From Aquabacterium humicola (GTDB lineage Bacteria; Pseudomonadota; Gammaproteobacteria; Burkholderiales; Burkholderiaceae_C): 64,000 bases of DNA. Positions 33,859-42,158 of this stretch are shown piece by piece. The stretch lies in assembly GCF_030167915.1 (NCBI RefSeq), contig NZ_JARGNB010000002.1, positions 496,001-560,000 on the forward strand, read 5' to 3'. The stretch's first letter is position 1, and each line of letters opens with the position of its first letter. The notes beneath the pieces are model-generated. The model was not told the origin of the DNA, ran no database searches, and worked only from the letters and a program-made list of their open reading frames with translations. The position numbers and the translations under genes are program-made.

Positions 33859-34467
33859 ATGGCTGCCATGCGCTCCCGCCCCCTCTTTGCCGTGCCGGCC
33901 ATCCGCCGGTCGGTTTCCGCCGTGCTGCTGCTGGCACTCGGTGTCTCGCTGACCGGCTGCGTCGTCGCCCCGCACCGGGGCTACCACGGCTATCCGGCGC
34001 AGCCGCCGGCCACGGTGCCGGTGGCCTCGGCGCCGCTGTACTTCTACCCCGAGCAGAACCAGCCCGAGGCCATCCAGGACCGCGACCGCTACGAGTGCTA
34101 CCGCTGGGCCTCGGCGCAGACCGGCACCGATCCCGGCATGACACCGCTGCGCGTGCCGCGCGCGCCGGAGCCGCTGCCGCCGCAGCGCGACGGCGCCGAC
34201 GTCGTCGGCGGCGCGCTGACCGGCGCGATGGTCGGCGCCGCGGTGTCGCGGCCGCGCTACGCGGGCGAGAACGCCGCGATTGGCGCGGTCTTCGGGCTGA
34301 TCCTCGGCGCCATCGCGCAGGAATCGCGCGCGCAGGCGGTCGAGCGCCACCAGGCCCGCCAGCAGTCCAGCTACCAGAACGCGCTGAATGCCGCGCAGGC
34401 GCCGCACGACAACTTCCGCCGCGCGATGTCGGCCTGCATGCAGGGGCGCGGCTACCGCGTCGCATGA
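33859..34467 (+). CDS. Lipoprotein with glycine-zipper segment and YECxRWA motif
   Basis: About 202 residues. A signal peptide with lipobox LTGC (Cys about residue 34) predicts a lipoprotein. It has a motif DRYECYRWASAQTGTDP, then a Gly/Ala-rich amphipathic glycine-zipper segment (VVGGALTGAMVGAAV, later AIGAVFGLILGAIAQ) and a C-terminal CMQGRGYRV. Glycine zippers of this kind occur in envelope proteins such as SlyB/YMGG-type proteins. An alternative ATG at 33868 gives a shorter signal peptide. It is 10 bases before a gene sharing two of its motifs; the pair is likely an operon. Function unknown. Confidence 0.8.
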   Translation: MAAMRSRPLFAVPAIRRSVSAVLLLALGVSLTGCVVAPHRGYHGYPAQPPATVPVASAPLYFYPEQNQPEAIQDRDRYECYRWASAQTGTDPGMTPLRVPRAPEPLPPQRDGADVVGGALTGAMVGAAVSRPRYAGENAAIGAVFGLILGAIAQESRAQAVERHQARQQSSYQNALNAAQAPHDNFRRAMSACMQGRGYRVA

Positions 34468-34477
34468 GGAATCGACG

Positions 34478-35104
34478 ATGAACACCCCCTCCTGGCGGCG
34501 TGCCGCCATCGGCCTCGCGGCCGCATTCCTGGCGGCCACGGCGGCCGTCGCGCAGCCCAGCCCGTGGCGCGTGCCCGGCCCGCCGGGCGGACAGACCCAG
34601 TGGCGCGGCCACGGGGGCGGTTACTACAACGACCGCGGCCACAACTACGACCACAACTACGGCCACCACTACGGCCACGGCTACCGCGGCCCCCGCGGCG
34701 GCGTGTACTTCGACGTCGGCTGGCCGTACCGCTACGGCTGGTACGTGCACACGCTGCCAGCCGTCACCACCGCGGTGGTGATCGGCGGATTGACGTACTA
34801 CATCGCCGACGGCCTGTACTACCGGGCGCGGCCCGACGGCTACTACGACGTCGTGCCGCCGCCGGACCAGGCTCCGGCGCCAGTGCCCGCGCCCGCGCGC
34901 CAGTACACCTACCCGCGCGACGGCCAGACGCCCGCGCAGCAGGCGAGCGACGACTACGAATGCCATCGCTGGGCGGCCGGCCAGACCGGTTTCGATCCGA
35001 GCGCCAGCGCGATGGGCCAGTCCACCGGCGATGCAGCGCGACGCAGCGACTACGCGCGCGCCCGCGCCGCCTGCCTCGAGGGCCGCGGCTACACGGTGCG
35101 CTGA
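34478..35104 (+). CDS. Exported DUF6515-like protein, Gly/His/Tyr-rich
   Basis: 208 residues with a signal peptide (LAAAFLAATAAVAQP, cleavage about residue 25). A Gly/His/Tyr/Asn-rich stretch (about 43-75) is followed by YFDVGWPYRYGWYVHT and a hydrophobic segment (about 90-110), which reminds me of DUF6515 proteins (from memory). Like its upstream neighbour it has a YECxRWAxxQTGxDP motif (DYECHRWAAGQTGFDP) and ends CLEGRGYTV. GAGGA precedes the start. The shared motifs suggest the two proteins interact or bind a common partner in the envelope. Its His-rich part could bind metal. Confidence 0.8.
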   Translation: MNTPSWRRAAIGLAAAFLAATAAVAQPSPWRVPGPPGGQTQWRGHGGGYYNDRGHNYDHNYGHHYGHGYRGPRGGVYFDVGWPYRYGWYVHTLPAVTTAVVIGGLTYYIADGLYYRARPDGYYDVVPPPDQAPAPVPAPARQYTYPRDGQTPAQQASDDYECHRWAAGQTGFDPSASAMGQSTGDAARRSDYARARAACLEGRGYTVR

Positions 35105-35130
35105 ACGCCCTCGGGATCAGCCGCGCCGGC

Positions 35131-35189
35131 GCCGCCGAAGGACATCAGCCGCGGCGGCCCGCCGTCGAACGACATCAGCGGCGGCGGCC
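35131..35189. repeat. 30-base direct repeat spanning a gene's stop codon
   Basis: Two copies of a 29-base unit, 35131-35159 and 35161-35189, are identical at 26 positions and spaced by 30 bases. On the minus strand each contains TGA; the one at 35177-35175 is the stop of the HerA-like gene and the one at 35147-35145 is its in-frame duplicate 30 bases later. It is a second case in this window of a duplicated gene end. Confidence 0.75.
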
Positions 35190-36788
35190 GCCGCCGAGGA
35201 TCGAGCCGAGCACGCCGCGGATGATCTCGCGGCCGACCGCCGAGCCGATCGAGCGCATCGCCGAGCGCGCCGCCGATTCGGCGATGCCCTCGGTGCGCCC
35301 GCCGCGCGGGCCGGTGCGGCCGAACAGCACGCCTTTCAGATCGTCCATCACGCCGCCGCCGGCCGGCGCCTGCGCGGGCGGCACCGTGCCGGGCAGCGGA
35401 CGCCGCGCGGCGTCCGCCGCTTCGTCGGCCATGCTGCGGCCGCCGCCCGCGCCGCCCGCCGGGGCGCCCGCGCCGGCCGGTGCGCGGGCCTCGGCCCCGG
35501 CCATGCCACGCGCCACGTGGCCGCGCAGCTTCTCGTAGGCCGAGTCGCGGTCGACCACCTGCTCGTAGACGCCGGCCACCAGCGAGCTTGCGCGCAGCGC
35601 CTGGCGCTGCTCGGGCGTGATCGGGCCGATCTGGCTGCCCGGCGGCATCACGAACACGCGCTCGGTGACGCAGGGCCGGCCCTTGGCATCCAGGAAGCTC
35701 ACCAGCGCCTCGCCGACCGCCAGCTCGGTGATCGCGGCGGCGAGGTCGGGAATCTTCGGGTTCGGCCGCATCGTCTCGGCCGCCGCCTTCACTGCCTTCT
35801 GGTCGCGCGGCGTGAATGCGCGCAGCGCGTGCTGCACGCGGTTGCCCAGTTGCGCGAGCACGGTGTCGGGCACGTCGAGCGGGTTCTGCGTCACGAAGTA
35901 CACGCCCACGCCCTTGCTGCGCACCAGCCGCACGACGAGCTCGATGCGCTCGATCAGCGCCGCCGGCGCGTCCTTGAACAGCAGGTGCGCCTCGTCGAAG
36001 AAGAACACCAGCTTCGGCTTCTCGAGGTCGCCGACCTCCGGCAGCATCTCGAACAGCTCCGACAGCATCCACAGCAGGAAGGTGGCATACAGGCGCGGCG
36101 CGTTCATCAGCTGGTCGGCCGCCAGGATGTTGATGACGCCCTGGCCGTCGACGGTCTGCATGAAGTCGGCGAGGTCGAGCATCGGCTCGCCGAAGAAGCT
36201 GTCGCCGCCCTGCTGCTCGATCTGCAGCAGGCCGCGCTGGATCGCGCCGATCGAGGCCGCGCTGACGTTGCCGTACTCGGTGGTGAACTCGCTCGCGTTG
36301 TCGCCCACGTGCTGCAGCATCGCGCGCAGGTCCTTCAGGTCGAGCAGCGCGAGGCCATGGTCGTCGGCGATCTTGAACACCAGGTTCAGCACGCCGGCCT
36401 GCGTCTCGTTGAGCGCCAGCATGCGCGCCAGCAGCAGCGGGCCCATGTCGGTGATGGTCGCGCGCACCGGGTGGCCGTCCTTGCCGAACACGTCCCACAG
36501 GGTGGCCGGGCAGGCGCGCGGCTCGGGTTCTGGCAGGCCGCGCTCCTTGATCACCGCCGCGAGCTTCGGGCTCAGCGCGCCGACCTGGCTGATGCCGGTC
36601 AGGTCGCCCTTCACGTCGGCCATGAACACCGGCACGCCGATGCGGCTGAAGTTCTCGGCCAGCGTCTGCAGCGAGATCGTCTTGCCGGTGCCGGTGGCGC
36701 CGGTGATCAGGCCGTGGCGGTTGGCCAGCGCGGGCAGCAGTTCGCAGACGATGTCGCCGTGGCGGGCGATCGGCAGGGGGTCGGCCAT
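35175..36788 (-). CDS. HerA-like ATPase, DUF853/YjgR family
   Basis: 537 residues. RecA/FtsK-HerA-type ATPase with Walker A GATGTGKT (about residues 29-36), early strand [12 protein letters not shown] and Walker [13 protein letters not shown]. It matches the E. coli YjgR (DUF853) family, predicted DNA or nucleic-acid translocases of unknown role. The C-terminal 100 residues are a low-complexity Gly/Ala/Arg linker and a conserved last segment [20 protein letters not shown]. It is transcribed divergently from the N-formylglutamate amidohydrolase gene with 89 bases between. It ends within a 30-base direct repeat. Confidence 0.93.
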   Translation of the reverse strand: MADPLPIARHGDIVCELLPALANRHGLITGATGTGKTISLQTLAENFSRIGVPVFMADVKGDLTGISQVGALSPKLAAVIKERGLPEPEPRACPATLWDVFGKDGHPVRATITDMGPLLLARMLALNETQAGVLNLVFKIADDHGLALLDLKDLRAMLQHVGDNASEFTTEYGNVSAASIGAIQRGLLQIEQQGGDSFFGEPMLDLADFMQTVDGQGVINILAADQLMNAPRLYATFLLWMLSELFEMLPEVGDLEKPKLVFFFDEAHLLFKDAPAALIERIELVVRLVRSKGVGVYFVTQNPLDVPDTVLAQLGNRVQHALRAFTPRDQKAVKAAAETMRPNPKIPDLAAAITELAVGEALVSFLDAKGRPCVTERVFVMPPGSQIGPITPEQRQALRASSLVAGVYEQVVDRDSAYEKLRGHVARGMAGAEARAPAGAGAPAGGAGGGRSMADEAADAARRPLPGTVPPAQAPAGGGVMDDLKGVLFGRTGPRGGRTEGIAESAARSAMRSIGSAVGREIIRGVLGSILGGGRRR

Positions 36789-36877
36789 GGTGGAGACTTT
36801 GGTGGTGAGGGACTGCGGCGCAGTCTAGTGCCAAGGCGGCGCGCGGACGATCGCGCCGGCGCTGGCATCATCGACCG

Positions 36878-37741
36878 ATGGACCTTCACGTCGACCATCC
36901 CGCATTCACGCTGCGTCGTCCCGCCGCCGGCACCGCCGACCTGCCGATCGTGCTCGACTCGCCGCACAGCGGGACCGAATGGCCGGCCGATGTGCACGGC
37001 CTGCTGCTCGACGAACGCGCCCGCCGCGACGCCGAGGACTGCTTCGTCGACCAGCTCTACGCGCATGCACCCGCACATGGCGCGAGCCTGCTGGCCGCGC
37101 GCTTCCCGCGGCTGTACATCGATCCGAACCGCGCGCTGACCGAGATCGACGAAGACCTGCTCGATGCGCCGTGGCCCGGCCCGGTGACCGCATCGCCCAA
37201 GACCGCCCTCGGCTTCGGCCTCGTGTTCCGCCTGATGAAGCAGCAGCCGATCTACGCGCGGCGGCTGACGGTGGCCGAGGTGCAGCGGCGCATCGACACC
37301 TGCTGGCAGCCCTACCACGATGCACTGCGGCAACTGCTGGACGACACGCATGCGCGCCATGGCGTCCTGTGGCACCTGAACGTGCACTCGATGGGCGACG
37401 ACGCCTACCGCACGCTCGGCCTGCCCGAGAAGCCGCTGGCGGACTTCGTGCTGGGCGACCTCGACGGCACGACGGCCGACGAGCCGACCATGCTGCTGGT
37501 CGAGACCGTGCTGCGCGACCACGGCTTCGGCGTCGTGCGCAACGACCCGTTCAAGGGTGTCGAGATCATCCGCCGCTCGGGCCGGCCGGCCGAAGGCCGG
37601 CGCGCGCTGCAGATCGAGGTCAAGAAGAGCTGCTACATGGACCGCCAGCGCATCCAGCCGCACGAGGACTTCCCCCGCGTGCAGGCCGCGCTCGATGCGA
37701 TGCTCGCGGCGCTGGCGGATCACGTGAGGCACCACGCTTGA
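36878..37741 (+). CDS. N-formylglutamate amidohydrolase family enzyme
   Basis: 287 residues. The N-terminal [15 protein letters not shown] and the residues [10 protein letters not shown] (about 87-96) and [10 protein letters not shown] (about 167-176) fit the zinc-dependent N-formylglutamate amidohydrolase (HutG-like) family, which releases formate from formylglutamate or similar N-acyl amino acids. No hut genes are nearby, so the true substrate is open. It is monocistronic, between the divergent HerA-like gene and yebC 139 bases downstream. Confidence 0.88.
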   Translation: MDLHVDHPAFTLRRPAAGTADLPIVLDSPHSGTEWPADVHGLLLDERARRDAEDCFVDQLYAHAPAHGASLLAARFPRLYIDPNRALTEIDEDLLDAPWPGPVTASPKTALGFGLVFRLMKQQPIYARRLTVAEVQRRIDTCWQPYHDALRQLLDDTHARHGVLWHLNVHSMGDDAYRTLGLPEKPLADFVLGDLDGTTADEPTMLLVETVLRDHGFGVVRNDPFKGVEIIRRSGRPAEGRRALQIEVKKSCYMDRQRIQPHEDFPRVQAALDAMLAALADHVRHHA

Positions 37742-37880
37742 GGGAGCGTCCGGGAAACCCCGACGGCTAGAATGCCCGGTTGCTTTAATCGCCGCCCCGC
37801 GTGATCCACGCCATCGGATGCACGCCCGATCCCTCGGACTTCCCGGGACGACCAAAAAGGCGACGCCAGGAGAAGACTGC

Positions 37881-38606
37881 ATGGCCGGACATTCCAAATG
37901 GGCCAACATCCAGCACCGCAAGGGCCGCCAGGACGAGAAGCGCGGCAAGGTCTGGACCCGCGTGATCCGTGAAATCATGGTCGCTGCACGCCAGGGCGGC
38001 GGCGACATGACCGCCAATCCGCGCCTGCGGCTGGCGGTCGACAAGGCCAAGGCCGCGAACATGCCGGCCGACACGATCAAGCGCAACATCGACAAGGCCA
38101 CCGGCAACCTCGAGGGCGTCAGCTACGAGGAGATCCGCTACGAGGGCTACGGCATCGGCGGCGCGGCGATCATCGTCGACTGCATGACCGACAACCGCGT
38201 GCGCACGGTGGCCGAGGTGCGGCATGCCTTCAGCAAGTACGGCGGCAACCTGGGCACCGAAGGCTCGGTGGCCTTCCAGTTCAAGCACTGCGGCCAGCTG
38301 GTGTTCGCGCCGGGCACCAGCGAAGACAAGGTGATGGAAGTCGCGCTCGAAGCCGGCGCCGAGGACGTGATCGCCGGCGACGACGGCTCGATCGAGGTGC
38401 TGACCCCGCCGGCCGACTTTGAGGCGGTGAAGAACGCGCTGGAGGCCGCGGGCCTGAAGGCCGAGATCGCCGAGGTGACGATGCGCGCCGAGAACACCAT
38501 CGAGCTCGCCGGCGAGGACGCGCAGCGCATGCAGAAGCTGCTCGACGTGATCGAGGACCTGGACGACGTGCAGGACGTCTACCACAACGCCGAGCTGGCG
38601 GAATAA
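37881..38606 (+). CDS. YebC/TACO1-family protein (PmpR-like)
   Basis: 241 residues, the usual family length, starting [18 protein letters not shown] with the full YebC signature. These proteins act in translation (relief of ribosome stalling) and some were described as transcriptional regulators. The family's acidic late segment [15 protein letters not shown] is present. Start 37881 is set by the conserved N-terminus and CCAGGAGA upstream. The gene is 14 bases from purD. A -10-like TAGAAT lies at 37768-37773, about 110 bases before the start. Confidence 0.96.
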   Translation: MAGHSKWANIQHRKGRQDEKRGKVWTRVIREIMVAARQGGGDMTANPRLRLAVDKAKAANMPADTIKRNIDKATGNLEGVSYEEIRYEGYGIGGAAIIVDCMTDNRVRTVAEVRHAFSKYGGNLGTEGSVAFQFKHCGQLVFAPGTSEDKVMEVALEAGAEDVIAGDDGSIEVLTPPADFEAVKNALEAAGLKAEIAEVTMRAENTIELAGEDAQRMQKLLDVIEDLDDVQDVYHNAELAE

Positions 38607-38620
38607 GAGGCGCGGCGCGC

Positions 38621-39901
38621 ATGAAAGTCCTGGTGATCGGCGGCGGCGGCCGCGAACACGCGCTGGCCTGGAAGCTGGCGCAGAGCCCGCGCGTGCAGCG
38701 CGTCTACGTGGCGCCCGGCAACGGCGGCACGGCGCGCGATGCGCACCTGCAGAACGTGCCGATCAGCGACCCGCAGGCGCTGGCCGACTTCGCCGAGAGC
38801 GAGAAGATCGGCCTGACGGTCGTCGGCCCCGAGGCGCCGCTGTCGGCCGGCGTCGTCGACGTCTTTCGCGCCCGCGGCCTGCGCATCTTCGGCCCGACCA
38901 GGGCCGCCGCGCGGCTGGAAAGCTCGAAGGCCTTCGCGAAGGACTTCATGCAGCGCCACGGCATCCCGACCGCGCTCTATGCCACGTTCACCGAACCGGC
39001 CGAGGCGCATGCCCACGTCGACAAGGTCGGCGCGCCGGTGGTCATCAAGGCCGACGGCCTCGCCGCGGGCAAGGGTGTCGTCGTCGCGATGACGCTGGAC
39101 GAGGCGCATCGCGCGATCGACGACATCCTGGTCGCCAATACGCTGGGCGTGCAGCACAACGCCGACGGCGCGCGCGTGGTCATCGAGGAATTCCTCGAAG
39201 GCGAGGAAGCCAGCTTCATCGTGCTGGTCGACGGCCACGACGTGCTGCCGCTCGCCTCCAGCCAGGACCACAAGCGCCTGCTCGACGGCGACGAAGGCCC
39301 GAACACCGGCGGCATGGGCGCCTACTCGCCCGCGCCGGTCGTGACGCCCAACGTGCATGCGCGGGTGATGCACGAGATCATCCAGCCCACCGTCGACGGC
39401 ATGGCCAAGGACGGCACGCCGTTCAGCGGCTTCCTCTATGCCGGGCTGATGATCGACGCCAACGGCCATCCGAAGACGATCGAGTTCAACACCCGCCTGG
39501 GCGACCCCGAGACGCAGCCGATCCTGATGCGCCTGAAGAGCGACCTCGTCGACGTGCTGATGCATGCCACCGAAGGCCGCCTGGGCGAGGTCGAGCTGCA
39601 GTGGGACCGCCGCTTCGCGCTCGGCGTCGTGATGGCCGCGCCCGGCTACCCGCAGTCGCCGCGCAAGGGCGATGCGATCGTCGGCCTGCCCGAGGATGCC
39701 GAGGACGCGATGGTCTTCCACGCCGGCACCTCGCTGGACGACGGCACGCTGCGCACCAGCGGCGGCCGCGTGCTGTGCGTGACCGCGCTCGGTGATTCGG
39801 CCAAGCTCGCGCAGCAGCGCGCCTACGACACGCTGCGCACGATCCAGTTCGACGGTGCGCAATACCGCCGCGACATCGGCCACCGCGCACTGAAGCGCTG
39901 A
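38621..39901 (+). CDS. purD: Phosphoribosylamine-glycine ligase
   Basis: 426 residues, an ATP-grasp enzyme making glycinamide ribonucleotide in purine synthesis. The N-terminus [19 protein letters not shown], the central [16 protein letters not shown] and [17 protein letters not shown], and the late [10 protein letters not shown] are all family signatures. It sits between yebC (14 bases) and hemF (5 bases) in what looks like one operon. Confidence 0.98.
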   Translation: MKVLVIGGGGREHALAWKLAQSPRVQRVYVAPGNGGTARDAHLQNVPISDPQALADFAESEKIGLTVVGPEAPLSAGVVDVFRARGLRIFGPTRAAARLESSKAFAKDFMQRHGIPTALYATFTEPAEAHAHVDKVGAPVVIKADGLAAGKGVVVAMTLDEAHRAIDDILVANTLGVQHNADGARVVIEEFLEGEEASFIVLVDGHDVLPLASSQDHKRLLDGDEGPNTGGMGAYSPAPVVTPNVHARVMHEIIQPTVDGMAKDGTPFSGFLYAGLMIDANGHPKTIEFNTRLGDPETQPILMRLKSDLVDVLMHATEGRLGEVELQWDRRFALGVVMAAPGYPQSPRKGDAIVGLPEDAEDAMVFHAGTSLDDGTLRTSGGRVLCVTALGDSAKLAQQRAYDTLRTIQFDGAQYRRDIGHRALKR

Positions 39902-39906
39902 ACCCG

Positions 39907-40818
39907 ATGGACATCGCCGCGGTCCGCGCGTACCTGCTCGACCTGCAGCAGCGCATCGTCGATGCGATGCAGGCGGCCGATGGCGGCAGCTTCCGCACCG
40001 ATGCATGGACCCGGCCCGCCGGCGGCAGGCTGGAAGGTGACGGCAAGACGCAGGTGATCGAGGACGGCGCGCTGCTCGAACGCGGCGGCTGCAACTTCAG
40101 CCATGTGAAGGGTGCGACGCTGCCGCCGTCGGCGACACAGCACCGGCCCGAGCTCGCCGGCGCCCCCTTCGAGGCGCTGGGCGTCTCGCTGGTCTTCCAC
40201 CCGCGCAACCCGTACGTGCCGACGGTGCACATGAACGTGCGCATGTTCGCCGCGCTGCCCGCCGGCCGCGAGCCGGTGGTGTGGTTCGGCGGCGGCATGG
40301 ACCTGACGCCTTACTACGGCTTCGACGACGACGCGCGCCATTTCCACCGCGCCTGCCGCGACGCGCTGGCCCCCTTCGGCGACGAGCTGCATCCGCGCTT
40401 CAAGCAGTGGTGCGACGAGTACTTCTTCCTGAAGCACCGCAACGAGCCGCGTGGCATCGGCGGCATCTTCTTCGACGACTTCAATGCGCTCGGCTTCGAG
40501 CGCAGCTTCGGAATGCTGCGCGCGGTGGGCGACGCCTTCCTCGGCGCCTACGCGCCGATCGTCGCGCGCCGGCGCGACATGCCCTACGGCGAGCGCGAAC
40601 GCGACTTCCAGGCCTGGCGTCGCGGCCGCTACGTCGAGTTCAACCTGGTGTTCGACCGCGGCACGCTGTTCGGCCTGCAGTCGGGCGGCCGCACCGAGAG
40701 CATCCTGATGTCGATGCCTCCGCTGGTGAAGTGGCGCTACGACTGGCAGCCCGAGCCCGGCAGCCCGGAAGCGTTGCTCGCGAGCCACTTCCTGGTTCCG
40801 CGCGATTGGCTCGGCTGA
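39907..40818 (+). CDS. hemF: Oxygen-dependent coproporphyrinogen III oxidase
   Basis: 303 residues, aerobic heme-biosynthesis enzyme converting coproporphyrinogen III to protoporphyrinogen IX. Signatures are [49 protein letters not shown] and [20 protein letters not shown]. It is five bases after purD, so co-transcribed. In many betaproteobacteria nadD follows hemF; here the next gene is rsfS after an 86-base gap. Confidence 0.98.
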   Translation: MDIAAVRAYLLDLQQRIVDAMQAADGGSFRTDAWTRPAGGRLEGDGKTQVIEDGALLERGGCNFSHVKGATLPPSATQHRPELAGAPFEALGVSLVFHPRNPYVPTVHMNVRMFAALPAGREPVVWFGGGMDLTPYYGFDDDARHFHRACRDALAPFGDELHPRFKQWCDEYFFLKHRNEPRGIGGIFFDDFNALGFERSFGMLRAVGDAFLGAYAPIVARRRDMPYGERERDFQAWRRGRYVEFNLVFDRGTLFGLQSGGRTESILMSMPPLVKWRYDWQPEPGSPEALLASHFLVPRDWLG

Positions 40819-40826
40819 CCGCTGGC

Positions 40827-40855
40827 TTGAACCCCGCCGCCCGTAGCGGCATATT
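40827..40855 (+). promoter_or_regulatory. Candidate sigma-70 promoter for rsfS
   Basis: TTGAAC (40827-40832), 17 bases, then CATATT (40850-40855), four of six matches in each hexamer, in the 86-base gap before rsfS. Optimal spacing and a local dip in GC make it plausible. Confidence 0.4.
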
Positions 40856-40904
40856 TCGACCCACTTCCACAAACCGCCTATTCGCAGGCGATCCCAGGAG
40901 CTGA

Positions 40905-41618
40905 ATGGACATTCGCAAGCTGCAACGCGCCATCGTCGATGGCCTCGAGGACGTGAAGGCGCAGGACATCCTGGTCTTCAACACCGAGCACCTGTCACCG
41001 CTGTTCGAGCGCGTGATCATCGCGTCGGGCGCGAGCAACCGGCAGACCAAGGCCCTCGCGTCGAGCGTGCGCGATGCGGTGCGGTCGCAGGGCATGCCGG
41101 TGCTCGGCATGGAAGGGGGCGACAACGGCGAGTGGATCATCGTCGACTGCGGTGCCGCGGTCGCGCACATCATGCAGCCGTCGATCCGCGAGTACTACCG
41201 CCTCGAGGAGATCTGGGGCGGCAAGCCGGTGAAGCTCAAGCTGGGCGACGGTGCCGCGCCCAAGGGCCTGCCGAAGGCGTCCGAAGGCTTCGACGACGAC
41301 GACGAGGACCTGCCGCCGCCCCGCAAGGCCACGCCGTCGAAGAAGGCCAGCGCGGCGAAGAAGGCCGCGCCCGCCCGGGCCAAGGAGGTCGCGCCCGCCA
41401 GGAAGGCCGCGCCGGCCGCGAAGAAGGCTCCGGCAGCGAAGAAGGCGGCGGCCAAGACCTCGACCGGCCGGGCCCCGGCGAAGACCGCCGCGAAGACGCC
41501 CGCCCGCAAGGCACCGGCCAAGACCGCGGCCAAGGCACCGTCCCGGGCGCCCGCCAGGGCACCGGCGAAGAAGGCGCCCGCGAAGACCGCCGCTCGCAAG
41601 ACCTCCGCGCGCGGCTGA
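40905..41618 (+). CDS. rsfS: Ribosomal silencing factor RsfS with long lysine/alanine-rich tail
   Basis: 237 residues, about twice the usual size. Residues 1-115 are a normal RsfS domain ([54 protein letters not shown]), which binds ribosomal protein uL14 and blocks subunit joining. After an acidic linker [11 protein letters not shown], residues about 142-237 are a low-complexity Lys/Ala/Pro/Thr/Arg tail of KKA and PAKT units, like the histone-H1-like tails of AlgP or Hc1. The tail is in frame and its gene overlaps rlmH by one base (TGATG), so it is not an annotation artefact. Confidence 0.95.
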   Translation: MDIRKLQRAIVDGLEDVKAQDILVFNTEHLSPLFERVIIASGASNRQTKALASSVRDAVRSQGMPVLGMEGGDNGEWIIVDCGAAVAHIMQPSIREYYRLEEIWGGKPVKLKLGDGAAPKGLPKASEGFDDDDEDLPPPRKATPSKKASAAKKAAPARAKEVAPARKAAPAAKKAPAAKKAAAKTSTGRAPAKTAAKTPARKAPAKTAAKAPSRAPARAPAKKAPAKTAARKTSARG

Positions 41619-42088
41619 TGCGCCTGGTGCTCGCGGTGGTCGGCCAGCGCATGCCGGGCTGGGTCGACACCGCGTACGAGGACTTCGCGAAGCGTTTCCC
41701 GCCCGAGATGCGGCTGGAGCTGAAGGCCGTGAAGGCCGAGCCGCGCAGCGGCGGCAGGACGGCGGAGCAGATGATGGCCGCCGAGGCCCAGCGCCTCGAT
41801 GCGGCGATTCCGAAGGGCGCGCGCCGTGTCGTGCTCGACGAGCGCGGCAGCCGGCTGACGACGCTGCAGCTCGCCGAGCGCATGCAGGCCTGGCGCCAGG
41901 ACGGACGCGACGTCGCCTTCCTGGTCGGCGGCCCGGACGGCCTCGACCCGGCGCTGAAGGCCGGCGCCGACGAGACGCTGCGCCTGTCCGACCTGACGCT
42001 GCCGCACGCCTTCGTGCGCGTGCTGCTGGCCGAAGGCCTGTACCGCGCCTGGTCGGTCAGCACCGGCCACCCCTACCACCGCGAATAG
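41618..42088 (+). CDS. rlmH: 23S rRNA pseudouridine(1915) N3-methyltransferase
   Basis: 156 residues, the standard size of the SPOUT methyltransferase RlmH, which modifies helix 69 of 23S rRNA. Family signatures are [26 protein letters not shown] and the end [14 protein letters not shown]. The ATG overlaps the last base of the rsfS stop. In this genome a large hybrid kinase gene follows where maf would normally come. Confidence 0.97.
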   Translation: MRLVLAVVGQRMPGWVDTAYEDFAKRFPPEMRLELKAVKAEPRSGGRTAEQMMAAEAQRLDAAIPKGARRVVLDERGSRLTTLQLAERMQAWRQDGRDVAFLVGGPDGLDPALKAGADETLRLSDLTLPHAFVRVLLAEGLYRAWSVSTGHPYHRE

Positions 42089-42158
42089 GGCGGCGCGAGC
42101 CTTCGTGCCGCGCGTTGGCTCGCCGCGCGCACGAGGTCGGTGGCAAGATGCAGTGCTC

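Noticed and set aside
33833-33871. Palindromes AACCCGGGTT and GCATGG-CTG-CCATGC near the lipoprotein start as an operator or riboswitch.
   Set aside because: Short, GC-biased and partly coding (the second spans the two candidate ATGs); no further structure supports regulation.
41281-41618. Reading the Lys/Ala-rich part of rsfS as a separate histone-like gene.
   Set aside because: It is in frame with RsfS, without its own start and ribosome-binding site, and ends at the rlmH overlap.
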